DNA from: Brevundimonas goettingensis
GTDB lineage: Bacteria; Pseudomonadota; Alphaproteobacteria; Caulobacterales; Caulobacteraceae
Assembly (NCBI RefSeq): GCF_017487405.1
Contig: NZ_CP062222.1
Location: 2,465,001 to 2,529,000 of the forward strand
Reading direction: 5' to 3'
Length of the DNA stretch: 64,000 nucleotides
Shown: one piece after another, positions 37,769-45,893 of the stretch
Position numbering within the stretch: the stretch's first letter is position 1
Layout: each line of letters begins with the position of its first letter
Notes under the pieces: generated by a model
What the model saw: the letters and a program-made list of their open reading frames with translations, nothing else
Database searches by the model: none
What the model was told of the DNA's origin: nothing
Program-made: the position numbers and the translations under genes

Positions 37769-38152
37769 ATGCCGAAGACACAGACTGTTGAGGACTATCG
37801 CGCTGCGCTTGACGTCCCGGTTCGCGAGGCCCTCGACGCCCTGCGCCGGATCGTCGCCGAAGCCGCCCCGGGGCTGACCGAAGAGATCAAATGGAACGCG
37901 CCCAGCTTCGCCCACAGGGGCCGGGACCGGGTGACACTCGGGATCGAGCCGCGAGGCGGTTTCCGCATCGTCCTGCACCGGGGCACCAAATCCGAGGACG
38001 CCAGCGGCTTCCGCTTCGACGATCCGGACAAGGTCGCCGCCTGGCCCGCGCCGGACCGCGGCGTCGTCCGCCTTCGCGACCCGGCCGAGATCGAGGCCAG
38101 AGCCGACATGCTCAAGATGCTCATCGCCCGTTGGATCACAGCGACGGACTGA
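37769..38152 (+). CDS. DUF1801 protein
   Basis: This 127-residue soluble protein has the DUF1801 pattern: VREALDALRRIVAEAAPGLTEEIKWNAPSFAHRGRDRVTLG near residues 18-58 and a basic centre. The family fold is known but its function is not. It starts 7 bp after the MarR stop, so the two may share a transcript. Confidence 0.8.
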   Translation: MPKTQTVEDYRAALDVPVREALDALRRIVAEAAPGLTEEIKWNAPSFAHRGRDRVTLGIEPRGGFRIVLHRGTKSEDASGFRFDDPDKVAAWPAPDRGVVRLRDPAEIEARADMLKMLIARWITATD

Positions 38153-38252
38153 AACCCGTCCCAACTGCGACACGCCACACTCCGGACAGGGTTGAGGTTC
38201 TGTGGTAGAAGGACCATCTGCCTCCTGACCCCGACCGCCTTCCGAGCCCCCG

Positions 38253-39071
38253 ATGTACGAGACCCCCGAACTGGACAACGAGACCTTCACCCGGTCGAGC
38301 GCGATCCGGATCTATGATCAGGACGACTTCGAAGGGATGCGCATCGCCGGCCGGCTGGTCGCCGAGGCCCTGGACATGATCGCCCCCTATGTCGTTCCTG
38401 GCGTGACCACGGGCGAGCTCGACGACCTGATCCGCGAATACACCCTGGACCGTGGCGGTCTGCCCGCCTGTCTGGGCTACAAGGGCTATACCAAGACGGT
38501 CTGCACCTCGATCAACCATGTCGTCTGCCACGGCATTCCGGGCGACCGGGTGCTCAAGGACGGCGACATCGTCAACATCGACCACACCGTCATCGTCGAC
38601 GGCTGGCACGGCGATTCCAGCCGCATGTATGCGGTCGGCAACATCAATCCGCGCTCGAAGAAGCTGATCGACGTCACTTATGAAGCCCTGATGCTGGGTC
38701 TGGAGCAGGTGAAGCCCGGCAACACCTTCGGCGACATCGGCTATGTCATCCAGCGCCATGTCGAGGCCGCCCGGATGAGCGTGGTGCGCGACTTCTGCGG
38801 CCACGGCATCGGCCGCGTCTTCCACGACAGCCCCAACGTCCTGCACTACGGCCGCAAGGGCGAGGGCGCGGTGCTCAAGCCCGGCATGTGCTTCACCGTC
38901 GAGCCCATGGTCAATCTGGGCAAGCCGCATGTGAAGGTCCTGTCCGACGGCTGGACCGCCGTGACCCGCGACAAGTCCCTGTCGGCCCAGTGCGAACACA
39001 CGGTGGGCGTGACCGAAGACGGCGTCGAGATCTTCTCGGCCAGCCCCGCCGGCCTGTTCCGCCCGAACTGA
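38253..39071 (+). CDS. map: Type I methionine aminopeptidase
   Basis: This 272-residue enzyme removes the initiator Met from nascent proteins. The metal ligands are in VNIDHTVIVDGWHGDSSRMY (two Asp), FCGHGIGRVFH (His), FTVEPMV (Glu) and a final Glu in the CEHTVGVTEDGVEIF block. The N-terminal extension (residues 1-25) is longer than in E. coli Map and is typical of alphaproteobacteria. It is a single gene with a 100-bp leader; an inverted repeat element follows 13 bp after its stop. Confidence 0.95.
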   Translation: MYETPELDNETFTRSSAIRIYDQDDFEGMRIAGRLVAEALDMIAPYVVPGVTTGELDDLIREYTLDRGGLPACLGYKGYTKTVCTSINHVVCHGIPGDRVLKDGDIVNIDHTVIVDGWHGDSSRMYAVGNINPRSKKLIDVTYEALMLGLEQVKPGNTFGDIGYVIQRHVEAARMSVVRDFCGHGIGRVFHDSPNVLHYGRKGEGAVLKPGMCFTVEPMVNLGKPHVKVLSDGWTAVTRDKSLSAQCEHTVGVTEDGVEIFSASPAGLFRPN

Positions 39072-39083
39072 TCGCACCCTCCA

Positions 39084-39215
39084 CCGTTATCCTCGGGCTC
39101 GTCCCGAGGACCCATGGTGGGTGCGAATTCGGACGAGCTTGGTTGACCGCCGCGTCAAATCCCCGCCAACCGTGCGCCTGACACATGGATCCTCGGACGA
39201 GCCCGAGGATGACGG
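39084..39215. repeat. REPIN-like inverted repeat element (132 bp)
   Basis: The outer arms, about 32 bp each (39084-39116 and 39184-39215), are nearly perfect inverted copies. Each arm is itself partly palindromic (CCTCGGGCTCGTCCCGAGG on the left). That is the structure of a REPIN: two REP sequences facing each other around a unique centre. It occupies most of the gap between map and a small exported-protein gene. Confidence 0.7.
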
Positions 39216-39229
39216 ATTTGGGGTTGTCG

Positions 39230-39670
39230 ATGTCGTTTCTTGTCTTGGCGCTCGCGCTGGCGGCCCAGGTCGCGCCTGAACCTCATCGCTTCGTCCTGAC
39301 CGGCTCGGGCCGGTTCGCCGTCTTCGCCGACCTGTCAACGATCGAACGGGACGGCGACACGGCGACGATGCGATCATTTCAGGTGGTCGAGCCCGGCTTT
39401 ACGGCGGGCGCCAACGCCTACTGGGGCGGCTGGTCCCGCTGGCGCTTCGACTGCAAGGCCCTGACCGCCGACCGTCTGGATTTCGCCGGCGTGCGCGAGG
39501 GCGGCGAAGAGGGCCCGCCCAACCCCGACAACCAGCCTGCTTACGACGCCGCTCCGGGCGGGGATGCGGCCGAGCTGCTGGCCTCAGCCTGTGGTGAAGC
39601 GGATCGCCCCGCCGAGGTTACGACGCTTGAGGACGCGGTTCGGCGTGGACGAGCCGCTCTGGCGGAATAG
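39230..39670 (+). CDS. Small exported protein, surface-adhesin E-like
   Basis: I take ATG 39230, after the repeat, because it gives a signal-like N-terminus (MSFLVLALALAAQVAP); the frame is open further upstream only through the repeat. The 146-residue product has a compact beta-rich pattern with RWRFDCKAL and LLASACGEA, two Cys that may form a disulfide, as in small surface-adhesin E-like proteins. That family call is tentative. Its last 53 bases overlap the convergent mscS gene. Confidence 0.55.
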   Translation: MSFLVLALALAAQVAPEPHRFVLTGSGRFAVFADLSTIERDGDTATMRSFQVVEPGFTAGANAYWGGWSRWRFDCKALTADRLDFAGVREGGEEGPPNPDNQPAYDAAPGGDAAELLASACGEADRPAEVTTLEDAVRRGRAALAE

Positions 39671-40763
39671 CCTGCCCCCTGTCCCAGTCGAGGCGATCCC
39701 GCGGCAGGGCCTCAGGGCACTGGTCACGCATGAAGGCCATCAGCTTCTCGCGGATCTCGCAGCGCAGGTCGAAGGCGACGGGGGCCGAGCGCGCGCTGGC
39801 CAGGCAGCGGACCTGCATGACCCGTTCGGTGATGTCGGTGACCTGCATGACCTGAACATCGCCGTCCCAGAGCTTTGAGGACTTCACAATGCCCTCGAAT
39901 GCCTCGCGCAGCCGGTCGATGGGCGCCTCGTAGTCGACATAGAACATGGCCGTGCCGATCAGCCGGGCGTTCTCCCGCGTCCAGTTCTGGAAAGGGTTGG
40001 TAATGAACCAGCTCAGCGGCAGCACCATCCGCCGCCAATCCCATAGCTTGACGACGACATAGGTGGCGGTGATCTCCTCGACATTGCCCCACTCGTTCTC
40101 GACGATGACGGCGTCGTCGATGCGGATGGGCTGGGTCAGGGCGATCTGGATGCCGGCCAGCAGATTGGTCAGGACGGGCTGCAGGGCCAGACCGGCGATG
40201 ATGCCCACAACGCCCGCCGAGGCCAGCAGACTGACGCCCCATTGCCGGAAGCCGGCGATGGTCATCAGGGCCAGGCCGACCGTGACGACGATCAGCAGCA
40301 CCTTGGCCACCCGCTGCAGGATGCGTGTCTGGGTATAGTGTTTGCGGGCGACCAGATTGTCCTCGGCGGTGATGTTGAACCGCCTCAGATGCATGGCGGT
40401 CCACATGTCGAGGACGCCCGAGGCCAGCCAGCCCAGCGTCAGGATGAAGGCGAACAGCAGGGCTGACCGCACCTGCATCGACGGCCCGGGATCCATCGGC
40501 GAGACGGTCACCCCGATGCCCAGGGCGACGATGATCATCATCACCCGCAGCTTGGCCCGGCCGCGCTCGACCACCCCACGCCAGAAGACGTCGCGGTTCT
40601 TCACCCCTTGCCTCAGGACGGCGAAGACCAGCTTGTGCACGATCCAGCCGCCGCCGACGAAGACCGTCAGGACAATGGCGATGACCGCCCATTCGGGCAG
40701 CCAGTTGAACTGTCGCCACAGGGCGGCGATCTCGCGGGTGATGTTGTGGATTTCGGGAGGCAT
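39618..40763 (-). CDS. MscS-family mechanosensitive channel
   Basis: This 381-residue inner-membrane protein has about five helices (for example WAVIAIVLTVFVGGGWIVH and VRSALLFAFILTLGWLAS). The MscS pore-region pattern is SLLASAGVVGIIAGLALQPVLTNLLAGIQIALTQPIRIDDAVIVENEWGNVEEI, of which the ASAGVVGIIAGLALQ helix and the RIDDAVIV beta strand are diagnostic. It should open under osmotic downshock. It lies directly after murG on the same strand with a 54-bp gap, where murC is found in many dcw clusters. Confidence 0.88.
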   Translation of the reverse strand: MPPEIHNITREIAALWRQFNWLPEWAVIAIVLTVFVGGGWIVHKLVFAVLRQGVKNRDVFWRGVVERGRAKLRVMMIIVALGIGVTVSPMDPGPSMQVRSALLFAFILTLGWLASGVLDMWTAMHLRRFNITAEDNLVARKHYTQTRILQRVAKVLLIVVTVGLALMTIAGFRQWGVSLLASAGVVGIIAGLALQPVLTNLLAGIQIALTQPIRIDDAVIVENEWGNVEEITATYVVVKLWDWRRMVLPLSWFITNPFQNWTRENARLIGTAMFYVDYEAPIDRLREAFEGIVKSSKLWDGDVQVMQVTDITERVMQVRCLASARSAPVAFDLRCEIREKLMAFMRDQCPEALPRDRLDWDRGQAIPPERLVHAEPRPQAS

Positions 40764-40817
40764 CGGGCTTTAACGCGCCAGCCGCCGCCCTGTTTCGCAG
40801 TTGCGAAGGCCTGTGCC

Positions 40818-41900
40818 TTAGATCGCCGTCGCCTCGACCAGATCGGCCAGCCTCTGGGCCGCGTCGGGGATGGCCACAGACTTCGCCGCCGCGCTCATCA
40901 CCGCCAGCTTCGCCGGTTCGGACAGCAGCGGCAGGAGCGCATCGGTCAGCCGGTCGACGGTGACGTCGTCCTCGGCGATCATCTCGGCGGCCTCGACGTC
41001 GGTGAGGGCTTTCGCATTCAGGGTCTGGTGGTCGTCGGTGGCGATCTTCAGCGGTATCAGGACCGACGGCAGGGCCGCAACCGCCAGCTCGGCGCAGGTC
41101 GAGGCGCCGGCCCGGCCAATGACCAGATGAGCCTCGGACAGGCGCGCAGCCATGTCGCGGAAGAAGGGAGCGACGACGGCGTCGATCCCGGCCTCCAGAT
41201 AGATCTGGCGCGCGGCTTCCAGGGTCTCGGGCCGCGACTGCTGCTGAACCTTCAGACGCTTGCGGATGGCCTCGGGCAGGGCCGCCAGCGAGCGGGGCGT
41301 GGTCTCAGACAGGATGCGCGCGCCCTGGCTCCCGCCGGTGACCAGTACATGGATCGGGCCGTCGGGCTCCGGAGCGACATAGGAGCGGTCGAACAGGGCG
41401 CGGATTTCGGCGCGCACCGGGCTGCCGACCACCTCGGCCTTCAGTCCCTCGGGCGCGTGCTTCAGCGTCGGGAAGGAGGAGGCGACCACCCTCACACGCC
41501 CGGCCAGCAGGCGGTTGGTGCGGCCCAGCACGGCGTTCTGTTCGTGAATCAAGGTCGGGCGCCCTTGCGTCAGGGCGGCCACCAGGGCCGGGGCCGACGG
41601 ATAGCCGCCGAAGCCGACCACCACGCCGGCGTCGAGACGGCTGAAGGCCGAGCGCGCCTGCAGCACGCCCCGGGTGATCGCCAGACCGGCCTTCAACAGG
41701 GCGACAGGCCCCGACCCGGTGGCCGTGTCGAGATAGAGCTTTTCCTCGGCCGGGAAGTTGGCCGCGTATTTCTCGCCGCGCTGGTCGGTCGCCAGGACCA
41801 CCCGCCACCCGCGCGCCGTCAGCTCGCGCGAAAGGGCCTCGGCCGGAAACATATGGCCGCCGGTGCCCCCGGCGGCGACGACACAGACTTTGGAGCTCAT
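40818..41900 (-). CDS. murG: UDP-GlcNAc:lipid I N-acetylglucosaminyltransferase MurG
   Basis: This 360-residue GT28 enzyme makes lipid II at the inner face of the membrane. Its N-terminus has GGTGGHMFPAEALSREL (the MurG glycine loop), its middle has VTGGSQGARI, and its C-terminal part has IGRAGASTCAELA. It starts at ATG 41900, 119 bp after the ftsW stop; the gap holds an inverted repeat. It is the last dcw gene visible here; murC is not downstream. Confidence 0.96.
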   Translation of the reverse strand: MSSKVCVVAAGGTGGHMFPAEALSRELTARGWRVVLATDQRGEKYAANFPAEEKLYLDTATGSGPVALLKAGLAITRGVLQARSAFSRLDAGVVVGFGGYPSAPALVAALTQGRPTLIHEQNAVLGRTNRLLAGRVRVVASSFPTLKHAPEGLKAEVVGSPVRAEIRALFDRSYVAPEPDGPIHVLVTGGSQGARILSETTPRSLAALPEAIRKRLKVQQQSRPETLEAARQIYLEAGIDAVVAPFFRDMAARLSEAHLVIGRAGASTCAELAVAALPSVLIPLKIATDDHQTLNAKALTDVEAAEMIAEDDVTVDRLTDALLPLLSEPAKLAVMSAAAKSVAIPDAAQRLADLVEATAI

Positions 41901-41925
41901 GGTTCGGCCTTGGTCCGGAGCGCTG

Positions 41926-42016
41926 GAGTGACAAGTGTTAGTGAGCGAGGAGTGAGCAGAGCAGCATCAAGCGACGCCGTTGCGGCTTACCCCTTGCTCA
42001 CTAGCACTCTTCACTC
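41926..42016. repeat. Inverted repeat between ftsW and murG
   Basis: Arms of about 25 bp (41926-41950 and 41992-42016) are inverted copies with a few mismatches, beginning GAGTGACAAGTGTTAGTGAG on the left. The centre is about 40 bp. It starts 3 bp beyond the ftsW stop and leaves only 25 bp to the murG start, so the dcw mRNA would carry a long hairpin here. Confidence 0.65.
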
Positions 42017-42019
42017 GCT

Positions 42020-43204
42020 TCAGGGCAGGATACGCCGACGCGGACGCGACAGGCTGGCCCCCGGCTCGTAGGCGCCGGGACGGCGGCGGGTCAAGGCCAG
42101 AGCCAGCCCCATCGTCAGTCCCATGGCCAGCATCGACGAGCCGCCATAGCTGATGAAGGGCAGGGTCATGCCCTTGGTCGGGATCAGGTTCAGGTTCACC
42201 GCGCAGTTGATGCAGGCCTGCAGCCCGATCAGGATGAACAGGCCCGCCGCGGCCGTCTGCTCGAACGGGTCGTTCAGCTTCATCGCCCGGCGCATGCCGC
42301 GGATGACGATGAAGGCGTAGAGGCTGATGATCGTCAGGCTGAGCACCAGGCCGAATTCCTCCGCCGCGACCGAATAGATGAAGTCGGTGTGCAGGTCGGG
42401 GACGTGGCGCTTCATGACGCCTTCGCCGACGCCGCGTCCGAACAGGCCGCCGGCGCGGATGGCGTCAGAGGCGCGGTCGATCTGGTGGGTGTCGGTGGTC
42501 TCGGGATTGGTGAAGCGACTCAGGCGGTCGCGCATATGGCCGAACATGAAGTAGAGCGAGACCACCCCCCCCGCGGCGGCGGCGGCCAGCACCGCCATCC
42601 ACTTCAGCGGCACCCCGGCCATGAAGAAGACGCACATGAAGGTGGTCGTGATCAGCAGCGTCTGGCCGATGTCCGGCTGGATCAGCAGCAGGCCGACGAC
42701 CAGGGCCCAGAAGCCGAAGGCGATCGAGACGCCCGGTACCCCCTGCCCCTTCTGGCCCTCGGCGAACATCCAGGCCGCGAAGATGATCAGACAGGGTTTG
42801 ACGAACTCGGACGGCTGCAGGCTGAACGGCCCCAGGTTGACCCAGCGAGCGGCGCCCTTCACCTCGTCGCCGATGAACGGCAGGGCGGCCATGACGACGA
42901 TGGCGCCGAGCAGGCCCAGCACGGCCAGACGCCGGACGCCGCGCGGCGAGAACAGCGACACCGTCAGCATGATCCCGCCCCCAGCCGAGGCCCAGACGAT
43001 CATCCGCCAGGAATAGTGGAAGGGATCGGTGATCGATTCATCGGCCAGGATGGCCGCGGGCGAGGAGGCGAAGCTCAGCGCCACGCCCAGCGACATCAGC
43101 ACCAGGGCCGCGCTCAGCAGTGCGCGGTCGACGGTCCAGAACCACTGCGCCAGCGGACTGGGGTCGTTGCGCGAGAACGGCGGGGTATAGGCGGTGCTGG
43201 TCAT
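42020..43204 (-). CDS. ftsW: SEDS-family peptidoglycan glycosyltransferase FtsW
   Basis: This 394-residue protein has about ten TM helices and polymerises septal peptidoglycan with its partner FtsI. Diagnostic blocks are KGAARWVNLGPFSLQPSEFVKPCLIIF, LIQPDIGQTLLI, SAEEFGL (as SVAAEEFGLVLS) and MTLPFISYGGSS near the C-terminus. Its C-terminal tail after the last helix is short and basic. It starts 6 bp after murD. Confidence 0.95.
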   Translation of the reverse strand: MTSTAYTPPFSRNDPSPLAQWFWTVDRALLSAALVLMSLGVALSFASSPAAILADESITDPFHYSWRMIVWASAGGGIMLTVSLFSPRGVRRLAVLGLLGAIVVMAALPFIGDEVKGAARWVNLGPFSLQPSEFVKPCLIIFAAWMFAEGQKGQGVPGVSIAFGFWALVVGLLLIQPDIGQTLLITTTFMCVFFMAGVPLKWMAVLAAAAAGGVVSLYFMFGHMRDRLSRFTNPETTDTHQIDRASDAIRAGGLFGRGVGEGVMKRHVPDLHTDFIYSVAAEEFGLVLSLTIISLYAFIVIRGMRRAMKLNDPFEQTAAAGLFILIGLQACINCAVNLNLIPTKGMTLPFISYGGSSMLAMGLTMGLALALTRRRPGAYEPGASLSRPRRRILP

Positions 43205-43210
43205 GGTTCG

Positions 43211-44701
43211 CTAACCATGAACGAGAGGGGTAGCTCCAAGGTTAAGAGCCGCCGCCCGGAACGCCTCTCCGCGCGCCTCGAAGTCCGGATATTGATCGAA
43301 GGAGGCGCAGGCCGGGGACAGGAGCACGATCTGGTCGCCCCCAGCCGCCTTCGCATCCTCGGCCGCCTGTGCGACCGCGACGTCGAGTGTCTTCGAAATC
43401 ACATGGGGGACGTCGCCCAGTGTCTTCGCGAAGGCGTCGGCCGCCTCCCCGATCAGATAGGCCTTGGTGATGACGCCGAAGAGGTCGCTCAGGTCGTCGA
43501 TGCCCCCGTCCTTGGCCTTGCCCCCGGCGATCCAGAAGACGGCGGGATATGACGTCAGGGCCTGCCGCGCGGCGTCGGCATTGGTCGCCTTGGAGTCGTT
43601 GACGAATTTGATCGTGCCGGATTGACCGGTTTGATCAGATATTTGACCGACCGTCTCCATCCGGTGGGCCAGACCCGGGAAGCTCATTAGTCCGGCGACG
43701 GCGGCGTCGTTCGACACCCCCACGGCGCGGGCGGCGGCATAGGCGAAGGCCGCGTTCTGGGCGTTGTGGCGGCCCGGAAGGGACCGGGCGGCGGCCAGTT
43801 CGGTGACGAAGACCCCGTCGACCGTCAGATGGCCGTCGGTGGCGTCCACGATGATGAACCGCCCCTCGTCGAAGGCCGGAACCTGATCGGGACGCTCGGC
43901 CGCCAGATCACCGATGGCGACGCTTTCGCGCCGCTCCCCCGGAGTGCGCGTCGTGATGGTGCTGACGCGCAAGCGGCGAGAGTTGAGATCGCCGACCACC
44001 TCCCAGCCCCAGTCATCGTCGACCCCGACGAGGGCCAGCTTGTCGGGCGTCTGGGTCTGGAACAGCCGACGCTTGGCCCCGACATAGCCCTCCATTCCGC
44101 CGTGCCGGTCCAGATGATCCGGCGTGACGTTCGTCAGGATCGCCACATCGGGCGAGAAGCTGGTCGTCAGGTCCAGCTGGTAGCTGGAGACCTCGATCAC
44201 ATAGACCTCGACCTCGGCGGGGGCTGGCAGGGCCAGGACGCCGATGCCGATATTGCCGCCGACCGCGACCTTGAGCCCCGCCTGTTTGAGCACCCAGCCG
44301 GTCAGGGCGGTGGTCGTGGACTTGCCGTTGGTGCCGGTGATGGCGACCACCTTGGGCCGCACGGCGTCGGGCGTCGTCGCCAGCGCCCGGGCGAACAATT
44401 CGATGTCGCCCATGACCGGAACCCAGGCGGCCTTCGCCTTCTCCACCGTCCAGTGCGGCTTGGGATGGGTCAGGGGCGCGCCCGGCGACAGGATCAGGGC
44501 GGCGAACCGGCTCCAGTCGGCGGTGGTCAGATCCTCGACCGTGAAGCCTTCTGCCTCGGCCTGCATCCGGCCCGAGACGCCGTCGTCCCACAGGATCGGG
44601 ATCGCCCCGCCCGCATGGAGCGCCCTTGCCGCCGTGATCCCCGACCGGCCGAGGCCGAAGACGGCGACGCGACGGTTCTCGAACCCGGGAACCGCGATCA
44701 T
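43211..44701 (-). CDS. murD: UDP-MurNAc-L-Ala:D-Glu ligase MurD
   Basis: This 496-residue Mur ligase adds D-Glu to the stem peptide. The N-terminal Rossmann-like domain begins VAVFGLGRSGITAARAL, the ATP-binding loop is ITGTNGKSTTTALTGW, and the central domain has LTNVTPDHLDRHGGMEGYVGAKRRLF (the Lys is carbamylated in the family). The C-terminal domain starts near GLAHRMETV and has NDSKATNADAA. At 496 residues it is about 50 longer than E. coli MurD, mainly from an insert near residues 240-275 (EVVGDLNSRRLRVSTITTRTPGERRESVAIGD region). Confidence 0.95.
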   Translation of the reverse strand: MIAVPGFENRRVAVFGLGRSGITAARALHAGGAIPILWDDGVSGRMQAEAEGFTVEDLTTADWSRFAALILSPGAPLTHPKPHWTVEKAKAAWVPVMGDIELFARALATTPDAVRPKVVAITGTNGKSTTTALTGWVLKQAGLKVAVGGNIGIGVLALPAPAEVEVYVIEVSSYQLDLTTSFSPDVAILTNVTPDHLDRHGGMEGYVGAKRRLFQTQTPDKLALVGVDDDWGWEVVGDLNSRRLRVSTITTRTPGERRESVAIGDLAAERPDQVPAFDEGRFIIVDATDGHLTVDGVFVTELAAARSLPGRHNAQNAAFAYAAARAVGVSNDAAVAGLMSFPGLAHRMETVGQISDQTGQSGTIKFVNDSKATNADAARQALTSYPAVFWIAGGKAKDGGIDDLSDLFGVITKAYLIGEAADAFAKTLGDVPHVISKTLDVAVAQAAEDAKAAGGDQIVLLSPACASFDQYPDFEARGEAFRAAALNLGATPLVHG

Positions 44702-44705
44702 GGGA

Positions 44706-45815
44706 TCAGCGCAGCTTGAGGGTGGCGAGACCCGCCAGGGCCAGCATGGCGGCGACGATCCAGAAGCGGATCACCACGGTCGATTCCGGCCAGCCCAGCT
44801 TTTCGAAATGGTGGTGGATCGGCGCCATCAGGAAGATGCGCTTCTTTGTGACCTTGTAATAGCCGACCTGAATCATCACCGAGGCGGCCTCCAGCACGAA
44901 CAGGCCGCCGACGATACCCAGCACCAGCTCATGCTTGGTCGCCACGGCGATCGAGCCGAGCGCGCCGCCCAGGGCCAGCGAACCGGTGTCGCCCATGAAG
45001 ATCTTCGCTGGCGGGGCGTTGTACCAGAGGAAGCCCGTACCGCCGCCGATGATGGCGGCGCAGAAGATGGCCAGCTCGCCCGAGCCCGGCACGTGGTGGA
45101 CGCCCAGATATTCGGCGAAGATGAAGTTGCCCACGAGATAGGCGATCAGGCCGAAGGCCGCCGAGGCCATCATCACCGGCACGATGGCCAGCCCGTCCAG
45201 ACCGTCGGTCAGGTTCACGGCGTTGGAGAAGCCGATGATGGTGAAGGCGGCGAAGGCCACATAGAACCAGCCGATATTGAGCAGCACGTTCTTGAAGAAC
45301 GGGAAGGCAACCGAGGTCTCGAGGTTGGGCGAGGTCGGCGACTGGGTCATCCAGGCGACCGTGGCGATCCCGGCGATGACCGACACCACCAGCTGGGCCA
45401 GCAGCTTCTGTTTCGAGGTCAGGCCGGCCGAGGTCTGTTTTGTGACCTTGGCGTAGTCGTCGATGAAGCCCAGCACCCCGAAGGCCGCCGTCACGAAGCT
45501 GACGATCCAGATATAGGGGTTGGTAAGGTCGCCCCACAGCAGGACGGCGACGCCGATGCCCGCCAGGATCATCAGCCCGCCCATGGTCGGAGTGCCGACC
45601 TTGGACAGGTGCGAGACCGGACCGTCGTCGCGGATCGGCTGGCCCCGGCCCTGTTTCGTGCGGATCCAGTTGATGAACCGGCTGCCCATCGCCACCGCCA
45701 CGATCATCGCCGTGGCCATCGCCAGGGCGACGCGCACCGTCTGATACTGGATCAGGTGGAGAAGCGGGTAGTCCTTCGCCACATCGGCGTAGTGCAGGTA
45801 CAGCAGGTAGAACAT
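44706..45815 (-). CDS. mraY: Phospho-MurNAc-pentapeptide transferase MraY
   Basis: This 369-residue polytopic enzyme makes lipid I. Catalytic motifs visible are FIDDYAKV (Asp-Asp), [29 protein letters not shown] and the MAPIHHHFE His cluster. About ten TM helices. It lies between murF (78 bp upstream) and murD (4 bp downstream). Confidence 0.96.
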   Translation of the reverse strand: MFYLLYLHYADVAKDYPLLHLIQYQTVRVALAMATAMIVAVAMGSRFINWIRTKQGRGQPIRDDGPVSHLSKVGTPTMGGLMILAGIGVAVLLWGDLTNPYIWIVSFVTAAFGVLGFIDDYAKVTKQTSAGLTSKQKLLAQLVVSVIAGIATVAWMTQSPTSPNLETSVAFPFFKNVLLNIGWFYVAFAAFTIIGFSNAVNLTDGLDGLAIVPVMMASAAFGLIAYLVGNFIFAEYLGVHHVPGSGELAIFCAAIIGGGTGFLWYNAPPAKIFMGDTGSLALGGALGSIAVATKHELVLGIVGGLFVLEAASVMIQVGYYKVTKKRIFLMAPIHHHFEKLGWPESTVVIRFWIVAAMLALAGLATLKLR

Positions 45816-45893
45816 CGGTGAGGGGCTTTCCTTGTCCCTTATCGGGGGTCCCTTTGTCCGGACGCGCGTTCGGCGCGCCCGTGTTTTCAGGCC

